In this document: piece by piece, positions 1 through 5,393 of the stretch
How positions within the stretch are numbered: the first letter of the stretch is position 1
Layout of the letters: every line of letters starts with the position of its first letter
DNA from: a virus
IMG/VR virus record: IMGVR_UViG_3300046532_001206
Coordinates: 1-31,820 of that record
Direction: 5' to 3' (one strand)
Length of the DNA stretch: 31,820 nucleotides
Program-made: the position numbers and the translations under genes
Notes under the pieces: model-generated
The model's database searches: none
What the model was told of the DNA's origin: nothing
The model's input: only the letters and a program-made list of their open reading frames with translations

Positions 1-1213
1 ATAACAATGCTTTAGGTGTAGCTCTAGAATTATAAAAATGAGTCATTGCAACTTGCTTTATAATCTTTCTAGATACAGGTTTTGAAAGCTTTTGATTCAT
101 CATTTTAACTATTTCTGTATACAGATCATATCTAGTAGTTGAATCAATACAATTTACTAATTTAGCAGTTTTCTTGCACCCTGATATAACTGCCATTATT
201 TGCAATCCAGATGATGTAGCATCTAAGCTCATAACGTAACCTGAAGGTTTATTATTAAGAGTGTCTTCTAATGCTCTAATAGCTTTTCTGCCTAAAATAG
301 GTTCTTCCCAAGAAATGGAATCGATATTTTGAGAAAGAAACCACTTTTTACGTTCTTCCCAGGTAAGCTTATTTTTACCACCATGATTAGCTATTGCTAT
401 GTATAGATTAGATATGTTAGTAATTTTTTCTTTGTTGTGTAATGAAAGCAATGCTTTTCCATATTCATTACTTTGTAAATTTAAATCATAACCAGAAGAA
501 TAACTTCTACCTCTAGAATCATATCTCCATACAAAATAAAAGGGATTACCTAAATACTCATCAATTACTCTTAGAAATTTCTTTTTATCCATCATATTAT
601 TTGTTTGTTTTTCAAATAAATAAGTTGAAGAATCCACTTCCCAAGGAATATTTTGTAATTTGTTAATAACATCGTAAGCTAAAGGTTTGTTATGTTTAGT
701 AAATGTATTACCAAGTACTAAATGTTTACTTTCCCATAACCATCCTCCATTACGATTAGTAGACCAATTCTTAGGTATTACTTTCATAGGAGGCAGATAT
801 TGCAATTTATTTATTTTTTGTCTTGTACTTTTATTTAGGGCAAAATTAGGGTGCACGTACCAGTCCGTGTCAACTAACATTAAAGTGTACAAACCACTAT
901 CTTTACAAAGTTTAATAAGTAAAAATCCCCAATGAATTGCTTTTTCAGGATCTGAAACATGTGCAATATGTCCCAATTGCCCAGCAATAGCTTGAATAGG
1001 TTTAGCTATAGTGTCTTTAAGGATAATAGAAAAGAATTTAATAAGTATTGTTTTATTGTTTATTTTTCCTTTATTAATTTCAGTAATATTTTGTAAAATA
1101 GTTGATTCCATTTGCTCAGGAATAGATCCTTCAATAGATTGAAGTACAATTTCATCTGTAACTCGAGTAGACCAAGAAGTTTCTAATGCGTATTGTTTAG
1201 TAGCAGTTGTCAT
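1..1213 (-). CDS. T7-type single-subunit RNA polymerase, N-terminal 404 residues (cut by window edge)
   Basis: DNA-directed RNA polymerase of the phage/mitochondrial single-subunit family, which transcribes phage late genes. Starts at ATG 1213-1211 behind a strong AAGGGAGG ribosome site and stays open to base 1. Seen in order: the PPMKVIPKNW and GGW segment before the palm; YDSRGRSY (R236, like T7 R425); palm motif A SLDATSSGLQ with catalytic D331 (like T7 D537); motif B fingers helix SRKIIKQVAMTHFYNS with K386 (like T7 K631) and the Tyr that matches T7 Y639. The second catalytic Asp (T7 D812) lies beyond the edge. The stretch before R236 is about 190 residues shorter than in T7, and the D-to-K distance is 55 rather than 94, so this is a compact enzyme. 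It is the last gene seen of the leftward cluster and follows a terminator hairpin. Family assignment is secure. Confidence 0.95.
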   Translation of the reverse strand, partial: MTTATKQYALETSWSTRVTDEIVLQSIEGSIPEQMESTILQNITEINKGKINNKTILIKFFSIILKDTIAKPIQAIAGQLGHIAHVSDPEKAIHWGFLLIKLCKDSGLYTLMLVDTDWYVHPNFALNKSTRQKINKLQYLPPMKVIPKNWSTNRNGGWLWESKHLVLGNTFTKHNKPLAYDVINKLQNIPWEVDSSTYLFEKQTNNMMDKKKFLRVIDEYLGNPFYFVWRYDSRGRSYSSGYDLNLQSNEYGKALLSLHNKEKITNISNLYIAIANHGGKNKLTWEERKKWFLSQNIDSISWEEPILGRKAIRALEDTLNNKPSGYVMSLDATSSGLQIMAVISGCKKTAKLVNCIDSTTRYDLYTEIVKMMNQKLSKPVSRKIIKQVAMTHFYNSRATPKALL

Positions 1214-1231
1214 ATACCCTCCCTTAACTAT

Positions 1232-1271
1232 ATAAATAAAAAACGCCCCTAAGAACTAACGCTTAGAGGCG
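1232..1271 (-). terminator. Intrinsic terminator just upstream of the RNA polymerase gene
   Basis: Read on the minus strand, CGCCTCTAAG (1271-1262) pairs with CTTAGGGGCG (1253-1244), a 10-bp stem around an 8-nt loop, followed by TTTTTTATTT. One pair is G-U on the minus strand but would be a C-A mismatch on the plus strand, which supports the leftward reading. It ends only 19 bases before the polymerase ATG. Confidence 0.85.
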
Positions 1272-1304
1272 ATATACACTAGTATTATTTAATTGTTATT
1301 TACT

Positions 1305-1391
1305 TTAGTTAGCGTTAATCAGATGTCCTCCGATGTACACAATCGTAAAACAAATAGTTATCCATGCAAACCTATCTAAATACTTTTCCAT
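1305..1391 (-). CDS. 28-residue membrane peptide
   Basis: Begins at an ATG that overlaps the HU stop codon (TAATG) and ends in TAA. The product MEKYLDRFAWITICFTIVYI continues with GGHLINAN: a short charged start, then one hydrophobic segment (about residues 9-22). No family recognised. Tight coupling to the HU gene and the hydrophobic pattern are the only support; a chance ORF cannot be excluded. Confidence 0.45.
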   Translation of the reverse strand: MEKYLDRFAWITICFTIVYIGGHLINAN

Positions 1392-1666
1392 TACTTATTT
1401 ACCTCTTGTTTTAAGGTTTTAGAAGGGCTAAATGTTACAACTCTTCGAGCTGTAATAACAGCAGGTTCACCTGTTTTAGGATTACGCCCAGATCGTTCTC
1501 TTTTATTCTTAGTATTAAAATAGCCAAACTTTCGAATGGTTAAAGACCCATTCTTATTTAAGCCTTGTTTCATACATTTTAAAATTACATCTATACTATT
1601 CTCTGCTACTCCTTTTCTTATATTTGCTGTCTTAGCTACTATAGTTGCTATGTCTTCTTTAGTCAT
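1391..1666 (-). CDS. HU/IHF-family DNA-binding protein
   Basis: 91-residue histone-like protein, the usual length for HU/IHF. The N-terminal helices (MTKEDIATIVAKTANI) are followed by GSLTIRKFGYFNTKNKRER, the start of the beta-arm with its GRNPKTGEP tip (about residues 60-69), and the closing VVTFSPSKTLKQEVN. HU dimers bend DNA and may assist replication, packaging or promoter architecture. ATG with AAGGAG upstream; the start overlaps the preceding stop by 4 bases (ATGA), so it is translationally coupled to the diphosphohydrolase gene. Confidence 0.93.
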   Translation of the reverse strand: MTKEDIATIVAKTANIRKGVAENSIDVILKCMKQGLNKNGSLTIRKFGYFNTKNKRERSGRNPKTGEPAVITARRVVTFSPSKTLKQEVNK

Positions 1667-2067
1667 TTGGTCTCCTTAGGGTATTTTTTAAATAACTCAT
1701 CTACAATAACTTGTAGATAAGCTTTAGTTCCTTCAACATCTGACTTAGGTGGTCGATCATCTTCACACATACCTTGCAACTGAGCGTCTCTCAGTACGTA
1801 TAACGATGTTATAGCTTTAGTTATGTGATGAAGGTTACTATCTGGGTCAATATCTTGACCCTCCCAGTAATCAGCTAGATGGCCCATAGTAGCATCTAGG
1901 TAGACGCTAGCACGGACCCCTGTTACACGATAGTTATGGCGACCATATTTCATAGCCCCCTCCATCATCCCAATACTAACTTCTTTAGTTACATTTAATG
2001 GTAACCCAGAATAAAACCTAGGTTTTTTAATAGATATTGCATCTTTAGGATTAGTTTTCTTAGACAT
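1663..2067 (-). CDS. dATP/dGTP diphosphohydrolase-family protein (formerly DUF5664)
   Basis: 134 residues from MSKKTNPKDAIS. The patterns NPKDAISIKKP near the N-terminus, GMMEGAMKYGRHNYRVTGVR, YLDATMGHLADYWEG, HHITKAITSLYVLRDA and CEDDRPPK match the family I know as the N-terminal domain of phage dATP/dGTP diphosphohydrolases, an all-alpha fold with acidic metal-binding residues. Members may act on purine dNTPs to tune phage nucleotide pools. I chose ATG 2067 over an in-frame GTG at 2106 because CAGGAG lies 12 bases upstream and the longer start reaches far into the preceding gene. It overlaps that gene's stop by 8 bases. The enzymatic role is inferred from the family. Confidence 0.8.
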   Translation of the reverse strand: MSKKTNPKDAISIKKPRFYSGLPLNVTKEVSIGMMEGAMKYGRHNYRVTGVRASVYLDATMGHLADYWEGQDIDPDSNLHHITKAITSLYVLRDAQLQGMCEDDRPPKSDVEGTKAYLQVIVDELFKKYPKETK

Positions 2068-2383
2068 AGTTTGATGATTCTCCTGCTGTGGTGCTTGGAT
2101 TACCACCTACTTCTAGATCGTTTTGACTAAGAGTACTAATAGCTGCACGTAACTCATCACTAGTGATTGTTAGAGTTTCTTCTAACTCCCATATACGTTT
2201 ATTTAAGTTTGTAACTTTTTCTTCTAGTATACATATTTCATTTTTCTTAGCGTAAATACTATCTGCTTGCTCTTTAATAACTCCTAATAAACTAGAATCT
2301 GATGTATTGTTACTAGGTAGTAAATCCTTAACAACCCCAACTAAAGCAAGTGTATTACGGAATGATGGTATTGGTAGTTTCAT
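2060..2383 (-). CDS. Hypothetical coiled-coil protein
   Basis: 107 residues with AAAAGGAGGAG upstream of the ATG. The N-terminus (MKLPIPSFRNTLALVGVVKD) is mildly hydrophobic. Residues 40-85 have heptad-like spacing of Leu/Ile/Val with many charged residues (ILEEKVTNLNKRIWELEETL), predicting a coiled coil. No family recognised. Being upstream of, and overlapping, the diphosphohydrolase gene suggests joint translation. Confidence 0.7.
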   Translation of the reverse strand: MKLPIPSFRNTLALVGVVKDLLPSNNTSDSSLLGVIKEQADSIYAKKNEICILEEKVTNLNKRIWELEETLTITSDELRAAISTLSQNDLEVGGNPSTTAGESSNYV

Positions 2384-2519
2384 TTTTATGCTCCTCCTTT
2401 TTTGCGTTATAAGCTAGGTATCCTTTAGGTGGATATACCCAGCTCCATGTTCCACATTGATAAAGTCTCTCTGGTTTAGTAACAGGAATAAGAATAAGTT
2501 TTACATCTTTTTCTTTCAT
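2355..2519 (-). CDS. Small hypothetical protein, 54 aa
   Basis: ATG immediately follows the TAA of the upstream gene (TAAATG) and the ORF overlaps the start of the next gene by 29 bases. It starts MKEKDVKLILIPVTKPERLY and has a WSWVYPPKGYLAY core, then a Lys/Glu-rich tail. No family recognised. The ribosome site is weak, so expression would rely on coupling. It fits the gene-packed layout on this strand. Confidence 0.55.
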   Translation of the reverse strand: MKEKDVKLILIPVTKPERLYQCGTWSWVYPPKGYLAYNAKKEEHKNETTNTIIP

Positions 2520-2687
2520 TTAATACTCAGGTCCATCGTAGTACTCATCGGCATTTTCTGGATCGTCTAGTTTTTTCTTAATACTTTCTAAAACTTTAGA
2601 TTCATGTCCTGAGTAGTTATTTAACTTTTGAACTACTATATCTTGAAGATATGCTATTTCTTGTTCACTAAGCAAAACATGGTACAT
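2520..2687 (-). CDS. Small acidic hypothetical protein, 55 aa
   Basis: ATG 2687 with GGAG 8 bases upstream; ends in TAA directly abutting the next ATG. The product starts MYHVLLSEQEIAYLQDIVV, has a helical Lys/Leu middle and an acidic tail DDPENADEYYDGPEY. The LSEQEIAYLQ...VVQKL pattern resembles short phage proteins of unknown role; no function assigned. Confidence 0.6.
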   Translation of the reverse strand: MYHVLLSEQEIAYLQDIVVQKLNNYSGHESKVLESIKKKLDDPENADEYYDGPEY

Positions 2688-2860
2688 TACAGAAACTCCA
2701 TTTCAGGGATTATCATTACTTCTTCTAAGTTCTGCCCTATTTTATACAAATAGTAAACAGCATCAGATTCTGAATCAAACTCTAAAATATTGTTATCTTC
2801 ATCTCCTAATTTAGCAAGTTCTGGGCTGCCTTCCATATGATGAGCCACTATCCATTTCAT
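2687..2860 (-). CDS. Small hypothetical protein, 57 aa
   Basis: ATG 2860 with a clear AAGGAG 6 bases upstream; stop overlaps the next start by one base (TAATG). Product MKWIVAHHMEGSPELAKLGD followed by an acidic, Tyr-containing segment (DSESDAVYYLYKIGQ). No signal peptide or membrane segment; unknown function. Confidence 0.6.
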   Translation of the reverse strand: MKWIVAHHMEGSPELAKLGDEDNNILEFDSESDAVYYLYKIGQNLEEVMIIPEMEFL

Positions 2861-2861
2861 A

Positions 2862-3062
2862 TTAACTCCTTATTGTTACACCTCGTAACTTAGGTAAACC
2901 TTTAACTAATATACAGCCAAAGCTAGCTTTTACAGGTATATCTAAATCTAAAGCCCGTTGCACTTCTTTAGTACAGGACTTTTTACTTCCGTATGCACCC
3001 ATAACATCTATATGTGATATTTGATAAGGTTGACTAAACACAATCATTAGTAGTATCCACAT
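2862..3062 (-). CDS. Small hypothetical protein with hydrophobic N-terminus
   Basis: 66 residues. The first 11 residues (MWILLMIVFSQ) are hydrophobic but short for a standard signal peptide. The rest has two Cys (KKSCTKEV and FGCILV), which could form a disulfide if exported. A good AAAGGAG site lies at the end of the preceding gene. No family recognised. Confidence 0.6.
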   Translation of the reverse strand: MWILLMIVFSQPYQISHIDVMGAYGSKKSCTKEVQRALDLDIPVKASFGCILVKGLPKLRGVTIRS

Positions 3063-3066
3063 TATC

Positions 3067-3288
3067 TTATTGCTCCTTTAATTCACTAGGCTCTAACTTA
3101 TATATAGTATCCATGGATTTACCCTCTTTTACGCAATACGTAAACATAGTCCAATCTTCTACTTGTTTAATAAATTTAAGCAAAGCCTCTTTACTATACG
3201 TACCACTATAGTTTTTAGCCTTGTACTCTTGCCTAACCCATTCCTGGAATAGATCGTCTAGTTGATTAGTAAATTTTACAGAGCTCAT
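3067..3288 (-). CDS. Hypothetical soluble protein, 73 aa
   Basis: Starts at ATG 3288 with TAAGGAAAAGG upstream and overlaps the preceding stop by 4 bases. Predicted helical, charged and Trp-containing (FQEWVRQEYKAKNYSGTYS), no Cys pair or membrane segment. No family recognised; sits in the run of coupled small genes. Confidence 0.65.
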   Translation of the reverse strand: MSSVKFTNQLDDLFQEWVRQEYKAKNYSGTYSKEALLKFIKQVEDWTMFTYCVKEGKSMDTIYKLEPSELKEQ

Positions 3289-3470
3289 ACCTTTTCCTTA
3301 GTGTATGCATAGGCACGTGTAGTACTATACTCTTTATCAGTTCCAATAATTGCTTTCCGCCTAGCTGATTCGCTAGACATAGCAAGGACAGTATTAAATT
3401 TGACTAACCTAGGGTTAACTTTATTTTCTATCTTTTCCCTTTGAATCTCATATACTGTATAAGTTTTCAT
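3285..3470 (-). CDS. Hypothetical basic protein, 61 aa
   Basis: ATG 3470 with GGAGG 5-6 bases upstream. The product is basic (MKTYTVYEIQREKIENKVNP, later SESARRKAIIGTDKEYS). Small, positively charged phage early proteins often bind nucleic acid or host enzymes, but nothing here fixes a role. First gene after the hairpin at 3517-3549. Confidence 0.62.
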   Translation of the reverse strand: MKTYTVYEIQREKIENKVNPRLVKFNTVLAMSSESARRKAIIGTDKEYSTTRAYAYTKEKV

Positions 3471-3516
3471 AAAACCTCCACATTATAGAATCACTACCTA
3501 TTCTATCTTACCATTA

Positions 3517-3549
3517 AACCCTACGACCAGCTAACGCTGGTCTCGGGTT
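3517..3549 (-). terminator. Hairpin between leftward genes (weak terminator or processing site)
   Basis: GACCAGC (3525-3531) and GCTGGTC (3536-3542) pair perfectly around a TAAC loop; flanking AACCC/GGGTT can extend it past a small internal loop. On the minus strand it is followed by only TTTAA, so termination would be weak; it may instead be an RNase cleavage or stability element separating 3551-3906 from 3285-3470. Confidence 0.5.
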
Positions 3550-3550
3550 A

Positions 3551-3685
3551 TTACTTACAGTTATTATATAAGTCACACAATTTACCGTATGGATAGTTAT
3601 TAGCAACTTCCCATGTATTAACAACATCAGAAGTTACAAATAGTCCTATTACTACTAATAGCCAGATAATTATGTAGTTAATCAT
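3551..3685 (-). CDS. 44-residue membrane-anchored peptide
   Basis: ATG 3685 overlaps the upstream TGA (ATGA) and has GGAGG a few bases upstream inside that gene. The product begins with one clear membrane segment (MINYIIIWLLVVIGLFVTSD) and a short polar tail with two Cys (LCDLYNNCK). It looks like an inner-membrane peptide or uncleaved signal anchor. Function unknown. Confidence 0.6.
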   Translation of the reverse strand: MINYIIIWLLVVIGLFVTSDVVNTWEVANNYPYGKLCDLYNNCK

Positions 3686-3906
3686 GATGCCTCCAATATT
3701 ACAGGCTTTGGTTTATAGAACTCGTCAATTGGTAGATCACCCCATTCTTTAGGAATTAAGCGAGGTGATGATCTTTCGTAATTATGTATACGTTCGTATT
3801 CATCACATACAAATAGTACTCTTTTTATATTTGGATCAGGATCTACACCTATAATCCTATTGAAGTAATTAAAATACTCATGCTCTATAGCCTGATTGTA
3901 TGTCAT
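3682..3906 (-). CDS. Hypothetical protein, 74 aa
   Basis: Starts at ATG 3906 with GAGGAGG upstream. Soluble, with acidic and aromatic clusters (EHEYFNYFNRIIGVDPDPN; RLIPKEWGDLPIDEFY). No family recognised. First gene of a leftward unit whose leader carries the alternative hairpins at 3948-3979. Confidence 0.62.
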   Translation of the reverse strand: MTYNQAIEHEYFNYFNRIIGVDPDPNIKRVLFVCDEYERIHNYERSSPRLIPKEWGDLPIDEFYKPKPVILEAS

Positions 3907-3947
3907 TTCAAACCTCCTCTTTTGACGTTGAAAGAAGAAAACTTTTA

Positions 3948-3979
3948 GCGGGAAGAACCCGCCAACCCGCTGGAGGCGG
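3948..3979. promoter_or_regulatory. Leader with mutually exclusive hairpins (CTGGAGG copy A)
   Basis: Three helices compete: GCGGG/CCCGC (3948-3952 with 3958-3962); CCGC/GCGG around loop TGGAG (3967-3979); and CCGCC/GGCGG (3959-3963 with 3975-3979). Read leftward, the GCGGG hairpin is followed by a T-rich tract before the ribosome site of the 3906 gene. This resembles an attenuator but could be a simple stability element. Confidence 0.45.
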
Positions 3980-4001
3980 ATTAAGTTCTATCTATCTTAT
4001 A

Positions 4002-4042
4002 AGTAAAAAATAAAGGCAAACCTACAATTAAGTAGGTCTGCC
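4002..4042 (-). terminator. Intrinsic terminator after the 4064-4474 gene
   Basis: Read leftward, GGCAGACCTAC pairs with GTAGGTTTGCC (4042-4015, one mismatch) around a TTAATT loop, followed by a T-rich tract (TTTATTTTTTAC). It lies 22 bases beyond the stop of the leftward gene 4064-4474. Confidence 0.85.
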
Positions 4043-4063
4043 AATATTGATGAAACTGTTGTT

Positions 4064-4474
4064 CTACGCGGTAAACGCAGAAGCGATAGTAAGTTTATCC
4101 CTTACTGCGAGTATACTTACTTTAGCGGCTTCAATAATATCTTCACCGTGGACTTCTAAAGTAATTTCTTTATCAAAATTACTATGATTAACAAAGCCAC
4201 AAGAATCTCCGTTGTTACCTTTAATCTGGATGCCCTTGCCGTCAGAATCGACTAACTGGTAGTCGTCTCCTAGCTTAGCAAAGAAATTAGTGATACCTGT
4301 AACAGTCATCAATTTCCGAATCGCTTCTAAATTAGTGTCATGTGCTCCTACAGTAAATACATACTGATAAGGAGTATCTATACCAAGATTAAACTTAAAC
4401 TTTACATCTGTAGATTTTCGACCATTACCGTTAACAGGTAAATTTGAAACTAAACCAACTGTTTGATTAGACAT
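4064..4474 (-). CDS. Hypothetical protein, 136 aa, single-gene transcription unit
   Basis: ATG 4474 with CTAGGAGG upstream. The sequence is soluble, beta-rich and mixed in charge, with Gly/Asp turns (KLGDDYQLVDSDGKG, IKGNNGDSCGF) and a helical C-terminal part (EDIIEAAKVSILAVRDKL). No family recognised. It has its own structured 5' leader and its own terminator, so it appears to be transcribed alone, which in phages often marks an abundantly made early protein. A single-stranded-DNA-binding or host-takeover role is possible but unsupported. Confidence 0.7.
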   Translation of the reverse strand: MSNQTVGLVSNLPVNGNGRKSTDVKFKFNLGIDTPYQYVFTVGAHDTNLEAIRKLMTVTGITNFFAKLGDDYQLVDSDGKGIQIKGNNGDSCGFVNHSNFDKEITLEVHGEDIIEAAKVSILAVRDKLTIASAFTA

Positions 4475-4507
4475 AAAACTATCCTCCTAGGATAAAGAAT
4501 TAAAAGT

Positions 4508-4582
4508 ACAGTTGCGTCCAGTCTAAGAACACAACTGTTTGAAGCAGGAACGTTATTGTTCCTTTTCGCTGGAGGCGAAAGG
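4508..4582. promoter_or_regulatory. Structured leader with three hairpins (CTGGAGG copy B)
   Basis: Upstream of the 4064-4474 gene. ACAGTTG/CAACTGT pair at 4508-4514 and 4532-4538; GGAAC/GTTCC at 4547-4551 and 4558-4562; CTTTTCGC/GCGAAAGG at 4562-4569 and 4575-4582 around loop TGGAG. The last has a G-U pair only on the plus strand and is followed there by TTTTAT, so it could also terminate a rightward antisense transcript; the strand is unresolved. Read leftward, TATAAA beyond it may be a -10. Confidence 0.5.
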
Positions 4583-4668
4583 TTTTATAAAAACTTGCTA
4601 CTAGTAGAATCTATGTCTCTCGAGGCACTCTCTTACTGTGTTATCTTGTGTGTAAAAATAAGGGTTGC

Positions 4669-4694
4669 CCCCGAGCGTAGGAACACGCTCGAGG
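4669..4694 (-). terminator. Hairpin after the 4704-4937 gene, probable terminator
   Basis: On the minus strand CCTCGAGCGT pairs with ACGCTCGGGG around GTTCCT (10 bp with one pair G-U only on that strand). It lies 10 bases past the leftward stop codon. The T-rich tract (TTATTTTTA) begins about 8 bases downstream, so efficiency is uncertain. Confidence 0.6.
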
Positions 4695-4703
4695 ACAGGG
4701 CCT

Positions 4704-4937
4704 TTAGGATGCGATATGATACTTACGTTCATAGTAAGCTATACGCTCAGGACTAAGTTTACACTTATCGAGCGATTTACGCATAACGCCTTCAGAAGCG
4801 AGCTCCTGATGGAAGCACTCGTCTGTCATAACTCGGCGACCCATTTCGGCACCGATGGCTAAGGATTTACCTAGGTCAACTACTGGCTCTAGGACTCCTA
4901 CAACAGCATCTGAACCTGCTCTATACATCTTCTTCAT
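4704..4937 (-). CDS. Hypothetical protein, 77 aa
   Basis: I use ATG 4937 (MKKMYRAGSDAVVGVLEPVV) because AAGGAG lies 7 bases upstream; a start at 4964 would place that site inside the gene and overlap a hairpin. Product: a Gly/Val-rich weakly hydrophobic N-terminal half, then a charged helical C-terminus (LDKCKLSPERIAYYERKYH). No family recognised. It is the first leftward gene after the control region, so probably among the earliest expressed. Confidence 0.65.
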   Translation of the reverse strand: MKKMYRAGSDAVVGVLEPVVDLGKSLAIGAEMGRRVMTDECFHQELASEGVMRKSLDKCKLSPERIAYYERKYHIAS

Positions 4938-4956
4938 GTTAATCTCCTTGGATCTT

Positions 4957-4991
4957 GGAGGCATGATTGCCTCTGATGACTGGAGGTCATC
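4957..4991. promoter_or_regulatory. Tandem hairpins (CTGGAGG copy C)
   Basis: GAGGCA/TGCCTC (4958-4963 and 4968-4973, loop TGAT) is followed at once by GATGAC/GTCATC (4975-4980 and 4986-4991) around loop TGGAG. Both would form in the 5' leader of the leftward 4937 transcript. The flanking ATCTTGTGTGT...TAAAA (about 4989-5009) recurs near 4642-4658. Confidence 0.5.
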
Positions 4992-5032
4992 TTGTGTGTG
5001 GGTAAAAGATCGTTTTGTTTTAAAGGAGGGGG

Positions 5033-5121
5033 GATGGTCTTTGGTTTCTAGCTTTCAGCTAGTTAGTACTGCACATCTACCTAGAATGAAAAAATTGCTA
5101 ATGGCTTTTTCGTAGACCATC
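5033..5121. other. Structured intergenic block closed by an 8-bp inverted repeat
   Basis: GATGGTCT (5033-5040) is the reverse complement of AGACCATC (5114-5121). Inside lie a perfect hairpin CTAGCT-TTC-AGCTAG (5048-5062) and an A-rich/T-rich complementary pair near 5088-5111. It could be a folded RNA leader, a small RNA or a protein-binding site; no ORF in it is supported. Confidence 0.35.
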
Positions 5122-5150
5122 TTACTGTTTGCCTCTCTCATTTATATAAT
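5122..5150 (+). promoter_or_regulatory. Candidate sigma70-type promoter, rightward
   Basis: TTACTG (5122-5127), 17-base spacer, TATAAT (5145-5150): a perfect -10 with a moderate -35. Transcription would start near 5157 and run through the 5191-5225 hairpins to the gene at 5410. Confidence 0.5.
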
Positions 5151-5190
5151 ATAATAATAATATAGGCGGTAGCGAGGACGACAGACTGAA

Positions 5191-5225
5191 GCCCCGCAGG
5201 GGCGAGAAGTCTGGAGGACTCTTCT
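5191..5225. promoter_or_regulatory. Tandem hairpins (CTGGAGG copy D)
   Basis: GCCCC/GGGGC around a GCA triloop (5191-5203), then AGAAG/CTTCT (5205-5209 and 5221-5225) with an inner TC/GA helix around TGGAG and a 2-base bulge. No T-tract follows, so this is not an intrinsic terminator; it would lie in the rightward leader. Confidence 0.45.
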
Positions 5226-5274
5226 TATGTTCTTAAGGGGGAATAACTTCTTTAGATAGAACAAGTTACAAAAA

Positions 5275-5351
5275 GTTAAACGTTGTATACGTGGTTTAAC
5301 TGAGCCGTTAAGCGTTGTATACAACGTTAAACTGAAGTTAAGCATTGCTAT
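5275..5351. repeat. 30-32 bp tandem repeats with an internal palindrome (iteron- or operator-like)
   Basis: GTTAAACGTTGTATAC starts at 5275 and GTTAAGCGTTGTATAC at 5307 (15/16 identical); each is followed after three bases by GTTTAACTGA or GTTAAACTGA. A diverged third copy (GTTAAGCATTGCTA) starts at 5337. The second copy contains the perfect 14-bp palindrome CGTTGTATACAACG (5313-5326). Such arrays bind replication initiators or repressors. Confidence 0.65.
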
Positions 5352-5393
5352 TTGTAGTTTTTAGGGTACTATTGCTTTATAGTTAGCTAACTA
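5345..5393 (+). promoter_or_regulatory. Candidate promoter and palindromic operator upstream of 5410
   Basis: TTGCTA (5345-5350), 16-base spacer, TACTAT (5367-5372). Just downstream is the perfect 14-bp palindrome TAGTTAGCTAACTA (5380-5393), placed where a repressor could block initiation. Both boxes are imperfect matches. Confidence 0.4.

Noticed and set aside
687-935. 82-codon plus-strand ORF
   Set aside because: Lies antisense to the RNA polymerase gene, which has clear family motifs; no ribosome site.
4556-5115. Plus-strand ORFs at 4556, 4665 and 4855
   Set aside because: They run across hairpins or antisense to the leftward 4704-4937 gene, have no recognisable products and overlap each other.
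5055-5141. 28-codon minus-strand ORF in the control region
   Set aside because: No ribosome site upstream of its ATG and it covers the structured block; likely chance.
5191-5203. GC-rich hairpin as rightward terminator
   Set aside because: No T-tract follows; it would also cut the leader of the rightward operon.
5142-5345. 67-codon minus-strand ORF
   Set aside because: Covers the repeat array and AT-rich tract; composition follows the repeats, no ribosome site.
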